Source of the DNA: Sphingomonas gellani
Lineage (GTDB): Bacteria > Pseudomonadota > Alphaproteobacteria > Sphingomonadales > Sphingomonadaceae
Direction of reading: 5' to 3'
Length of the DNA stretch: 64,000 nt
NCBI RefSeq assembly: GCF_900110035.1
Contig: NZ_FOCF01000007.1
Location: 62,001-126,000, forward strand
Shown: one piece after another, positions 17,062 to 25,425 of the stretch
Layout: each line of letters begins with the position of its first letter
How positions within the stretch are numbered: position 1 is the stretch's first letter
The notes under the pieces: model-generated
The model's database searches: none
Told to the model about the DNA's origin: nothing
Seen by the model: the letters and a program-made list of their open reading frames with translations, nothing else
Made by a program: the position numbers and the translations under genes

Positions 17062-18507
17062 TCAGTATGTCGCCGCGAGCAGCGCCGGCTTGCGCCGTTC
17101 CAGGTCGAGGATCATGTCGCCGAACAGGCCGTTGGCCCAGGCGAACCAGGACCGCGTGAACTTGGCCGGATCGTCCTTGTTGAAGCTTTCGTGCATGAAG
17201 CCGGTGCCGCCGTGCGTCGCCTTCAGCCAGGACAGGCACTGGCGGATCACCGCGTCGTCGTCGCTCAGGATGGCGCGCGTCACGATCGACATCGGCCAGA
17301 TCATGTCCATGCCGACATGCGGGCCGCCGATCCCCTGCGCCGCGGTGCCGGCAAAGAAATACGGATTGCGCGGGCTCCAGGCAAGCGCAGCGGTGCGGCG
17401 GTACAGCGGGTCGTTGCGGTCCGCCGATCCCAGCAGCGGCAGCGCCGCCAGGCTGGGCACGTTGGCATCGTCCATGAAGATGGCGTTCCCGTACCCATCC
17501 ACCTCGAACGCCCAGACCTGACCACCCTGCCCGTCCGAGATCCTGCCATGCGCATCCAGCGCCTGCCGGACGCTCGCCGCCAAGGCTTCGGCCTGAGCCG
17601 CGCCGGCGGTGTCACCTCGCGCTTCCCGCAGCACCACGGCCAGCATGCGCAGCGCGGACACGGCGAACAGGTTGGACGGGATCAGGAACGGGTACACGCA
17701 CGCATCGTCCGACGGTCGGAAACCGGAATGGATCAGCCCCACCTTGCGCGTCGGTGCGCCATAGCCGCCGAACATCAGCGTCTCGGTCGGCGACAGATCG
17801 CGGCGCTGGAAATGGTACGACCCCGGCCCGTCCAGCCGCTGCTGTTCCGTCAGCGTGGCGACCGCGCGAGTCATCCCCTCCGCCCAAAAAGCGTCGAAAG
17901 GCGCCTTGTCGCGCGTCGCCGTCCAATAGGCGTGCGCGAGCCGCATCGGGTAGCAGAGGGAATCGATCTCCCACTTCCGCTCCGCCACGCCCGGCTTCAT
18001 GTCCGTCGCGTCGTTGATCGCGGGCAAGCTGGACCGCGCGGTGGTGTCCTTCATGAAGGCGTTGGCATACGGGTCCACCTGGATGCAGCGCGACTGGCGT
18101 TGCAAGACGCCGTGAAACAGGCGCCGCAACGCCGCATCCTTCGGCGTCAGGTGGACATAGGTCTGCAACTGCGCCGAACTGTCGCGCAGCCACATCGCGT
18201 CGATATCGCCGGTGATGACGAAGGTATCGGGCTTGCCGTCCAGCGTGCCGGGCTGGACCGTGGTGTCCAGCGTGTTGGGATAGCAATTCTCGAACAGCCA
18301 CGTGATTTCGGGGTCCACGATCTTCGCCTTCACCCGCTTGATCTCCGCCTCCACGGCCGGGCTGGTGAAGTTGCGCCGACCGGCGGGCGGACGCTTGCTT
18401 GCGAACGGAGCGGCAGCGGCGGTCGCGGCTGTGGGCAGCAGCGTGGACAGCGCCAGCGCGCCGGCACCGGAGACGAGGTCGCGTCGATTCAGGTCCATGT
18501 CGGTCAT
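17062..18507 (-). CDS. GH125 exo-alpha-1,6-mannosidase, exported
   Basis: A 481-residue enzyme (family usually 430-480). Signal is Tat-like, NRRDLVSGAGALALS. GH125 blocks: ENCYPNTLDTTV, ITGDIDAMWLRDSSAQLQTY near 115, RKWEIDSLCYPMRLA near 190, and GTGFMHESFNKDDP near 440, carrying the conserved Asp and Glu of the inverting mechanism. Characterised GH125 enzymes remove alpha-1,6-linked mannose from N-glycan cores or mannan backbones. The first ATG (18507) lies 4 bases after the upstream GH92 stop, directly behind GTGAGGGG; the ATG at 18498 (MDLNRRD) is better spaced from that site and may be the true start. Tight coupling to two GH92 genes supports concerted mannan trimming. Confidence 0.93.
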   Translation of the reverse strand: MTDMDLNRRDLVSGAGALALSTLLPTAATAAAAPFASKRPPAGRRNFTSPAVEAEIKRVKAKIVDPEITWLFENCYPNTLDTTVQPGTLDGKPDTFVITGDIDAMWLRDSSAQLQTYVHLTPKDAALRRLFHGVLQRQSRCIQVDPYANAFMKDTTARSSLPAINDATDMKPGVAERKWEIDSLCYPMRLAHAYWTATRDKAPFDAFWAEGMTRAVATLTEQQRLDGPGSYHFQRRDLSPTETLMFGGYGAPTRKVGLIHSGFRPSDDACVYPFLIPSNLFAVSALRMLAVVLREARGDTAGAAQAEALAASVRQALDAHGRISDGQGGQVWAFEVDGYGNAIFMDDANVPSLAALPLLGSADRNDPLYRRTAALAWSPRNPYFFAGTAAQGIGGPHVGMDMIWPMSIVTRAILSDDDAVIRQCLSWLKATHGGTGFMHESFNKDDPAKFTRSWFAWANGLFGDMILDLERRKPALLAATY

Positions 18508-18511
18508 CCCC

Positions 18512-20869
18512 TCACCGCGTCGGTGCGCTCATGGAATAGGGCACGGCATCCTTGCCGCTCGCCCAGGCGGTGTTCGGCTTCGGCCCCATCACGAACCGCA
18601 AGGTGCCGCCGCGCTGCAGGTCTTCGCGCGAGAACCACGCCTTGTCATACGCCCGCCCGTTCAGCGTCACGGACTGGATGTACACATTGTCCGGGCCGTT
18701 GTTCTGCGCCTCAATGGTCAGCATCTTGCCGCCGGGCATCGTGACCTGGACGTTGCGGAACAGCGGGCTGCCGACCGCATACTGCCCCACCGCCGGCGTC
18801 ACCGGATAGAAGCCCAGCGCGGAGAAGACGTACCAGGCGGATGTCTGGCCATTATCCTCGTCACCCGGATAGCCGTCGGGGGTCGCGGAGTAGAGCTTCT
18901 TCATCACGTCGCGGACATGATGCTGCGTCTTCCACGGCGCGCCGGCCCAGTCGTACAGATAGATCATGTGCTGGATCGGCTGGTTGCCATGGGCATACTG
19001 TCCCATGTCGACGATCTGCATCTCGCGGATCTCGTGGATCGTATGTCCGTAATAGCTGTCGTCGAACAAGGGCGGCGTGGTGAAGATCGAATCCAGCCGG
19101 TTCACGAACGCCTGCCGGCCGCCCATCAGGTCGGCCAGTCCCTGCACGTCCTGCATCACCGACCAGCTGTAATGCAGCGCATTCCCTTCCGTGAAGGCAT
19201 CGCCCCACTTCAACGGGTTGAACGGAGTCTCCCAGCTGCCGTCCTGGTTGCGGCCGCGCATCCAGCCGGTCTGCGGATCGTACAGCTTGCGATAGTTCTG
19301 CGCCTGCGCCGCGTACTTCTGCGCATCCGCGGTCTTGCCCAGCGCCGATGCCAGCCGCGACAGGGAGAAGTCGGCGGTGGCATATTCCAGGCTGCGCGCG
19401 GCATTCTCGTTGATGCCGACGTCATAGGGAACGTAACCTAGGCGGTTGTAATATTCGACGCCTTCGCGCCCGACCGCGTCCAGCACGTTGCCCTTCTTGT
19501 CCTTGGGCCGTCCCTCGGACGTCGTCGCATTCTTCACCATCGCCTGGTACAGCGTCTCGACGTCGAAACCGCGCACGCCGTTCAGATACGCGTCCGCGAT
19601 GATGTTCGCGGAGTTCGACCCGATCATTACGCTGCGATGGCCGGGGCTCGCCCACTCCGGCAGCCAGCCCGATTCCATGTAGGTGTTGACCAGCCCCTGC
19701 ATGATGTCGCTGTCGACATCGGGGTACATCAACGCGAAGAAGGGGAACACCGCGCGCCACGTGTCCCAGAACCCGTTGTCGGTGTACATCGGCCCGTCAT
19801 GCACCTTGCCGTCGTATGGGCTGTAGTGGACCTTGCGACCCTGCGCATCGATCTCATGGAACATGCGCGGGAACTGCAGCATGCGGTACAGCGCCGAATA
19901 GAAGGTGCGGCGATTGTCGATGCTGGGGTCGCTGACCCGCACGCGGCCCAGCTCCTTTTCCCAGATCGCCTTCGCCTTCGCCTCGGTCTGCGCGAAGCTG
20001 TCGCGGCCGACCTCCTGCGTCAGGTTGCGCTCGGCCTGTTCGGGGCTGATGAAGGACGAGGCGACCTTGACGCCGACCTGCTCGCCCCTCTTCGTCTTGA
20101 AGCTGACCACCGCGCCGACATGCCCGCCCTCGCTCTTCAGCGTGTCGTGCAGCTGCCAGTTCTCGTCCCACGTGCGCGACACGGTGAAATCGTGGTCGAA
20201 CTCCAGCACGAAATAATTGTGGAAGTTGTCGGGCACGCCGCCGCTGTTGTTGCGGACATAGCCGGTGATCCGCCGCCGTGCCGGATCGACGCTGACCATC
20301 GACCCCTTGTTGTAGGCGTCGAGCACGATATGCGCGTCGTCGCTCTGCGGGAAGGTGAAGCGGAACTGCGCGGCGCGGCTGGTCGGCACCACCTCCGCCG
20401 TCACGTCATGGTCGGCCAGATAGACCTTGTACTTGTATGGGTGGCTTTCCTCCGCCTTGTGGCTGAACCACGATGCGCGCTCGTCCTGCTTGATGCGCAG
20501 CGGCCCCGTCTCGGCCATGATCTCGAACGCGGCATAGTCGTTCATCCAGGGGCTGGGCTGGTGCGTCTGCTTGATGCCGCTGATCTTCTTGTCGTGATAG
20601 GTGTAGCCCCAGCCCGACCCCATCTTGCCCGTTACCGGCGACCAGAAGTTCATGCCCCATGGCACCGCCACCGCGGGATAGGTGTTGCCATAGGACAGCG
20701 TGTAATCGGAATCCGTGCCCATCAGCGGGTTGACCAGATCGACCAGCGGCTGGTCTTCGCGCGCATCGGCCGCCTGCGCCATCAACGGTGCAGGGACCGC
20801 GAGGCAAACCGCCACCAGTGCAGCGGTAGTGGTCCGCAACACCGAGACAAGACCCTTTTTCACCATCAT
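18512..20869 (-). CDS. GH92 exo-alpha-mannosidase 2, exported
   Basis: A 785-residue GH92 with a Sec signal (LRTTTAALVAVCLAVPAPLMAQA). It belongs to a different subgroup from GH92 1: the N-terminal block reads VNPLMGTDSDYTLSYGNTYPA in place of GTGGxGHTFPGA. The catalytic core is intact: GFWDTWRAVFPFF, FTEGNALHY (acid Glu), GDEDNGQTSAW (the Asp-x-Asp form of the base motif). The GNEP block is GNQPIQHMIYLY. Two ATGs stand in tandem (20869, 20866) behind AAGGAG; the second has the better spacing. It lies 32 bases after the GH43 and 4 bases before GH125. Subgroups of GH92 often differ in linkage specificity, so this enzyme probably complements GH92 1. Confidence 0.93.
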   Translation of the reverse strand: MMVKKGLVSVLRTTTAALVAVCLAVPAPLMAQAADAREDQPLVDLVNPLMGTDSDYTLSYGNTYPAVAVPWGMNFWSPVTGKMGSGWGYTYHDKKISGIKQTHQPSPWMNDYAAFEIMAETGPLRIKQDERASWFSHKAEESHPYKYKVYLADHDVTAEVVPTSRAAQFRFTFPQSDDAHIVLDAYNKGSMVSVDPARRRITGYVRNNSGGVPDNFHNYFVLEFDHDFTVSRTWDENWQLHDTLKSEGGHVGAVVSFKTKRGEQVGVKVASSFISPEQAERNLTQEVGRDSFAQTEAKAKAIWEKELGRVRVSDPSIDNRRTFYSALYRMLQFPRMFHEIDAQGRKVHYSPYDGKVHDGPMYTDNGFWDTWRAVFPFFALMYPDVDSDIMQGLVNTYMESGWLPEWASPGHRSVMIGSNSANIIADAYLNGVRGFDVETLYQAMVKNATTSEGRPKDKKGNVLDAVGREGVEYYNRLGYVPYDVGINENAARSLEYATADFSLSRLASALGKTADAQKYAAQAQNYRKLYDPQTGWMRGRNQDGSWETPFNPLKWGDAFTEGNALHYSWSVMQDVQGLADLMGGRQAFVNRLDSIFTTPPLFDDSYYGHTIHEIREMQIVDMGQYAHGNQPIQHMIYLYDWAGAPWKTQHHVRDVMKKLYSATPDGYPGDEDNGQTSAWYVFSALGFYPVTPAVGQYAVGSPLFRNVQVTMPGGKMLTIEAQNNGPDNVYIQSVTLNGRAYDKAWFSREDLQRGGTLRFVMGPKPNTAWASGKDAVPYSMSAPTR

Positions 20870-20901
20870 TCTCCTTATCTCGTCTCGCACCGCCAGGGGC
20901 G

Positions 20902-21957
20902 TCACTTTGCGCCGCGGATCGGCCGGGGCGCCACGCCCTTGTTGGTCATGACCACCGGCCGGATCGTGCCGTCGGTGTTGAAATACATGTGATCGATCGC
21001 GAGCTGGCGATGCTCGCCGCGATCGGTGTCGAGCGGCCGGCGGTGATAGGCGATGTACCATTCGTCCGTGCCCGGCACCTGCACCACGGAATGGTGCCCC
21101 GCCCCGCGCGCGATGCGAAGGTCCTGCTTCAGGATCTTGCCCATCGGCTTGAACGGACCGACCGGCGACGGTCCCATCGCATAGGCGACGCTGTAGTCCG
21201 GCCCGGTCCAGCCGCCCTCGGACCACATCAGGTAATACACGCCCTTTCGCTGGATCACGAACGATCCCTCGACATAGCCGGGGGGCGTGATCTCCTTGTA
21301 GGTCGTGCCGTCGGGGAACGGGACCACCGACTTCAGGTCGGGGCTGAGCCGCACGACGTTGCAGTGCTGCCAGCCGCCATAATACAGGTACACCTGCCCG
21401 TCCCTGTCCCGAAAGGCAAAGGGGTCGATGGGCTGCGCGCCATTGTGGAACGCGCCGATCAAGGGCTTGCCCAGCACGTCCTTGAACGGACCACCCGGCG
21501 TGTCGCTGACTGCCAGGCCGATGCCGCCCAGCTCCTTGTCGCTCTGGATGTCGTTGGCGCTGAAGAACATGTAGTAACGCCCGTTCGCCGCCAGCACGGA
21601 CGGTGCCCAGATCGCATAGGCGGCCCAGCCGGCATTCGTCACGTCGAACACGTGGCGGTGCTTTGTCCAGTGCACCAGGTCCGGCGACGAGAAGGCGTTG
21701 AAGAAGGTCTGATAGGCATAGGACGGGCGCACCGTATGCCGCTTGCGCGCCTCCTCCTGCTGCGGGGTGAAGCGGGTCGTGCGATCCGGCGTGCCGAAAT
21801 CGTCCGAATAGGTCGGGTAGATCCAGTATTGCTTCCCGAACGCGTGGATCTCCGGATCGGCATACCAGCCGGCGACGATCGGATTGGACGCTGACGCCAG
21901 CCCGCACATGGAAAGGGCCGAAAAGGCAAGCGCGCCACGGAGCCAGCGTTTCGTCAT
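20902..21957 (-). CDS. GH43-type five-bladed propeller glycosidase, exported
   Basis: A 351-residue exported protein (signal LRGALAFSALSMCGLASAS). The three GH43 acidic residues are in their usual settings: base Asp in AGWYADPEI near 35, the pKa-tuning Asp in QPIDPFAFRDRDG near 180, and acid Glu in GYVEGSFVI near 230; SPDLVHW and IWAPSV are further family marks. Known activities are arabinofuranosidase, xylosidase and galactosidase. Its job among mannosidases is not clear: it may remove non-mannose branches, or the operon may serve a heteropolysaccharide. First gene of the four-gene operon, 49 bases past the TBDR 2 hairpin. Confidence 0.85.
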   Translation of the reverse strand: MTKRWLRGALAFSALSMCGLASASNPIVAGWYADPEIHAFGKQYWIYPTYSDDFGTPDRTTRFTPQQEEARKRHTVRPSYAYQTFFNAFSSPDLVHWTKHRHVFDVTNAGWAAYAIWAPSVLAANGRYYMFFSANDIQSDKELGGIGLAVSDTPGGPFKDVLGKPLIGAFHNGAQPIDPFAFRDRDGQVYLYYGGWQHCNVVRLSPDLKSVVPFPDGTTYKEITPPGYVEGSFVIQRKGVYYLMWSEGGWTGPDYSVAYAMGPSPVGPFKPMGKILKQDLRIARGAGHHSVVQVPGTDEWYIAYHRRPLDTDRGEHRQLAIDHMYFNTDGTIRPVVMTNKGVAPRPIRGAK

Positions 21958-21999
21958 CGGGTCAGGGCTCCGCTTTATTGAACATCTCCTGCCGCACCA

Positions 22000-22032
22000 G
22001 AAAAATGGATGGCCCCCGCAAAGGGGCCATCC
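22000..22032 (-). terminator. Rho-independent terminator after TBDR 2
   Basis: Perfect 10-bp stem GGATGGCCCC / GGGGCCATCC (22007-22032) with a 6-base loop. On the minus strand it is followed by ATTTTT, the expected U-run. It lies 24 bases downstream of the receptor stop and separates TBDR 2 from the GH43 operon. Confidence 0.88.
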
Positions 22033-22056
22033 AGGCGGAGGAGCGGTTAGATCACA

Positions 22057-25000
22057 TCAGAACTTGTATGACAGGCCGACATAGGCACGACGACCCGTAT
22101 ACTCGTTGTAGAGGAAACGATCCTTGGTATCATTGCCCAGATGCTGACGTTCCTCAGACTTGGTCAAATTGACCACCGATGCGGTCAGTTGGAGATTGTC
22201 GAAGAAGTTGTATGACGCGTTGAGGTCGAACTGCTCATATGGATCGGTGTAGACGTTCAGGCCCGACTGGATGCCACCGACACGCTCACCCCGGCGATTG
22301 TACGAGGCTCGCAGCAGCAGCCGCTTGTTTTCATAAAACACTGACGCGTTCACCTGCGTCTTGGAACTGCCGACCAGCGGCGATGTACCCACTGATTGAC
22401 CGTTCAACGTGACATCGGCAACTGAGGTATCGTTGTAGGTGAAGTTCACCTGAGCGCCCAGACCGAACGGAAGCGTGTGCTGCGCGTAGAGTTCGACACC
22501 CTGTGACACCGCTTTGGAGCCATTCGCGGAGGTCGAATATTGCTGCACCAGCACTGACTGGCCGGCCACCTCCGACTGGATGTCAAGCACCAATGGGACG
22601 ATGAAGTTCTTCACATCCTTGCGGAAGGCGGTGGCACCGACAACAGAACCGCGCTGGAAGTACCATTCAATGCCGACGTCGTACTGCCACGCGCTGAACG
22701 GCTTCAGGTCAAAATTACCGCCACCGCCAAACCAGCCCGGCAGCGCGCCGAACTGACGACGATCGTAGACAAACGCGTCGGAGTTGAACGTCAGCGACCG
22801 GGCACCTGCCAAATCGCCATAGCTCGGCCGCGCCACCACCTTCGACGCTTCGCCGCGGACCAGCAGGTTAGGCGTAACGTCCCAGGAAATGTTGAAGCTT
22901 GGCAAGAAGTCTGTGTAGCTCTTGTTCTCGTTGTTCGTGCTGAACACCTTTACTTCTCGCTGGGCGAGCGGCAGCACCAAGCAGTTTCCGTCCGGTCCGA
23001 CTGGCGGCGGTGTGAACGGGTTCCCGTTAGTGTTCACACAGTAATCATTCTCGTAATAGAGAACGTCAGTCGACACGCCCGACTGCTTGGTGTTCGCGAC
23101 ACGAAGACCAATGTTACCGCGGACGGTATCAAACTTGTAGTTCAGCTGCGCATAGCCCGCCCAAATCCGCTCCTTAATATCGTACTGGTTCTCAGGCTCT
23201 GGCACGCGCACCGGGCCGTTATACGTCGTGTTCAAATAGTTGAGATAGTTGTTCATGTTGAACGCGGGAAACACGGTGGTGTTGAAACCACCTGCGATGT
23301 TGCCGATCGGCTTACTCAGGAAGAAATCGGGCTGTGTGACGGCCGCGCCGGCCGTATCCTGATAACGGAGCGTGTTAGCCGGATCAGAATACCACTCAAA
23401 CCGGCCCGTTTCACGATGGACGCTCGCGTCGCGCCACTTGGCACCAACCTGGATGGAGTCGATGAAAGTGTCGAAGTGGCGGGTCAGGTCGATCTGCGCA
23501 TAGCGCTGCTGCACGCTGCTGTTAGAAAAACCCGATCCTGTCGAACCGAGGTCGACCTGCGAGATGCCGTTAGTCAGGTTCTGCTGCAACTCCGGCGAGA
23601 ACGCCATGTCGACCGACTGGTTATTGAAGCTCCACTGGCTCAACAGATTACCGTTGACGTTGCCGGCGAAGCCGTTGCCCGTCACCTTGCGCGGCTTGGC
23701 CTGCACGAAGAAGGTGAACGACGGGCCGCCATGCGCCCGCGTCTTGCCGAGAGTGAATGACGCGTCAAAACGGTCATGAGTATAGTCACCATGAACGTCA
23801 TAGGTGTTCGAGACGTACTTCGTGCGCGTCAAAGAGCTCTGCATCGCAGGCGTCTCCATCGTGCATGGATTACGGGCGGAACCGTTAGCATTAACGGTAG
23901 TGCGGCATCCCGTCCCATCAGCCGGCACCTGGAACGTCGCCGACTGGAAGATCGTCCCGCTCTTGTCGAGCGTCGCGCCGGTGAAGAAGTCGCCATAGCC
24001 CCATTCAGGGATTTTTAGGGTGTTGTTGACGTTATTTCCCTGCAGTTGGAACCGGAAATAGTTCGCGGTGATGTTCATCCCCTCGAACGGCTGCATCTGC
24101 GCCGTTGCTTGAATGCCGAGCCGCTTGCGCTTCTGGATAAATACCGATTCGTCCACTGACTGCGGGGCCCAGTAGCCACTGTAATGCGTCCCGTCCTTCG
24201 CGGTCGTGCCACTTCCCCAATACGAAATCGCATCATTGTTAGCGAAAGGCTTGCCGTTGACGTCGGTCGCCGGAGTGGCGGTGTCATTGTCCGACCACCA
24301 GTGCCAGCTTTCAGTGCCAGCACTCAACGTACGGTTCGTGCGCTCCTGATAAGTCACGCCACCGAGCAGGCCAAACGTCTTGTCTTCGTTACGCCAGGAC
24401 AGCAGGCCGGACACGTTTGGCTCGACTTTCTTGGTTACGTCGGCATAGGTCCCTTCCGCCTGAATGTTGCCGGACCAAGGCTTCAGGTCGAACGGTTTGC
24501 GTGTGTGATTGATGATGACGCCGCCCACGCCGCCCTCGTCTAGCCGCGCTTCCGGCGACTTGAACACCTCGACGCTACCGATCAGGTTGGCAGGCAGCAG
24601 AAGATAGTCGAACGATCGCGACGGATTGTCGTCAGCCGATGCGATGAAGTTACCGTTCAGCTCGGTCAGCGTCAGGTCGGAGCTGAGGCCGCGGATACTC
24701 ACGCGGGCGCCTTCACCGCCGTCACGCTCAATTGTGACACCGGGAACGCGCTGCAACGCGTCGGCGACGTTCTTGTCTGGGAATTTGCCGACATCCTCGG
24801 CGGTGATCACGTCGACGAACGCGTTCGCCTCACGCTTCTGCGACAGGCTTTCCTCGATCGAGCGGCGATAGCCGGTGACGACGATGTCCGCACCGTCCGC
24901 CGGACCCTCGGCCGCGGCCTGTGCCCCACCGGCGCCGGAATTGGCGCTCGTCGCGCCCGAGTCGGCGTTGGTGCTGAGCGGGTCCTGCACCTGGCCGGCA

Positions 25001-25143
25001 CCCTGTGGCTGGGGCTGAGAAGTCGGCGCCTGCTGGGCGTGCGCGGCGGGGATGATGCCCACGATCGCGCTTGCCGAAATCATCAGGCCGCGCATGCGCC
25101 GCCGCCGAGTGGCCGAAATCGCATGCCGATGCACCACGCCCAT
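22057..25143 (-). CDS. TonB-dependent receptor 2 (long sphingomonad/Caulobacter type)
   Basis: A 1028-residue receptor. N-terminus: basic segment and signal (ATRRRRMRGLMISASAIVG to AAHAQ), an Ala/Gln/Ser-rich linker, then DGADIVVTGYRRSIEESLSQK, the plug (VADALQRVPGVTIERDGGEG, SIRGLSSDLTLTELNG) and a large barrel ending AYVGLSYKF. GGGAGGG precedes the ATG at 25143; longer in-frame starts lack this. It has its own promoter-like element and its own terminator and sits between two groups of mannosidase genes, so manno-oligosaccharide import is the natural inference. Base composition of the plug and barrel is lower in GC than that of the neighbouring genes (see findings), while the first ~300 bases are normal. 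Confidence 0.92.
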   Translation of the reverse strand: MGVVHRHAISATRRRRMRGLMISASAIVGIIPAAHAQQAPTSQPQPQGAGQVQDPLSTNADSGATSANSGAGGAQAAAEGPADGADIVVTGYRRSIEESLSQKREANAFVDVITAEDVGKFPDKNVADALQRVPGVTIERDGGEGARVSIRGLSSDLTLTELNGNFIASADDNPSRSFDYLLLPANLIGSVEVFKSPEARLDEGGVGGVIINHTRKPFDLKPWSGNIQAEGTYADVTKKVEPNVSGLLSWRNEDKTFGLLGGVTYQERTNRTLSAGTESWHWWSDNDTATPATDVNGKPFANNDAISYWGSGTTAKDGTHYSGYWAPQSVDESVFIQKRKRLGIQATAQMQPFEGMNITANYFRFQLQGNNVNNTLKIPEWGYGDFFTGATLDKSGTIFQSATFQVPADGTGCRTTVNANGSARNPCTMETPAMQSSLTRTKYVSNTYDVHGDYTHDRFDASFTLGKTRAHGGPSFTFFVQAKPRKVTGNGFAGNVNGNLLSQWSFNNQSVDMAFSPELQQNLTNGISQVDLGSTGSGFSNSSVQQRYAQIDLTRHFDTFIDSIQVGAKWRDASVHRETGRFEWYSDPANTLRYQDTAGAAVTQPDFFLSKPIGNIAGGFNTTVFPAFNMNNYLNYLNTTYNGPVRVPEPENQYDIKERIWAGYAQLNYKFDTVRGNIGLRVANTKQSGVSTDVLYYENDYCVNTNGNPFTPPPVGPDGNCLVLPLAQREVKVFSTNNENKSYTDFLPSFNISWDVTPNLLVRGEASKVVARPSYGDLAGARSLTFNSDAFVYDRRQFGALPGWFGGGGNFDLKPFSAWQYDVGIEWYFQRGSVVGATAFRKDVKNFIVPLVLDIQSEVAGQSVLVQQYSTSANGSKAVSQGVELYAQHTLPFGLGAQVNFTYNDTSVADVTLNGQSVGTSPLVGSSKTQVNASVFYENKRLLLRASYNRRGERVGGIQSGLNVYTDPYEQFDLNASYNFFDNLQLTASVVNLTKSEERQHLGNDTKDRFLYNEYTGRRAYVGLSYKF

Positions 25144-25274
25144 GTTCGCTTCCCTCCCAAAAAGTGATCCGGCCGCCCCGGCGACCTGTTCTTGCCCCAC
25201 CACCGGCCCTTTTCAGGGTCGATCGGCCACCGTGGTTGTACTGTGCGGCCGAACGCATTGAAGAATATGAAAAG

Positions 25275-25285
25275 CAACTTGTCAA
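25275..25285 (-). promoter_or_regulatory. Promoter-like TTGACAAGTTG ahead of TBDR 2
   Basis: Minus-strand TTGACA matches the -35 consensus; a plausible -10 (TTCAAT) stands 17 bases on. The 11-base element recurs ahead of GH92 3 and TBDR 3. It leaves an untranslated leader of roughly 110 bases. Confidence 0.45.
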
Positions 25286-25352
25286 TTAGAAGTGGCGGTT
25301 GACGCGGCCTGCTATTTCGACCGCGCGAAGCTGTGTCGTTACGGCAACAAAA

Positions 25353-25366
25353 TGGAAGCGCTCACA
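25353..25366. promoter_or_regulatory. LacI/GalR-style palindrome TGGAAGCGCTCACA
   Basis: Fits TGNNAGCGCTNNCA exactly, the symmetric style bound by LacI/GalR-family regulators. It lies about 70 bases upstream of the -35-like element of TBDR 2 and downstream of the GH2 stop. Which regulator would bind is unknown; the LacI gene in this window is 15 kb away. Confidence 0.35.
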
Positions 25367-25425
25367 CACCTTAACCAACCGGGATGAGCGATGCCTGCCC
25401 CCCGATCGACCGATCCGGCGCGCTC

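Noticed and set aside
15173..17521. 782-codon plus-strand frame opposite GH92 1 and GH125
   Set aside because: No domain, no ribosome-binding site, skewed to Arg/Ala/His; shadow of the two glycosidase genes.
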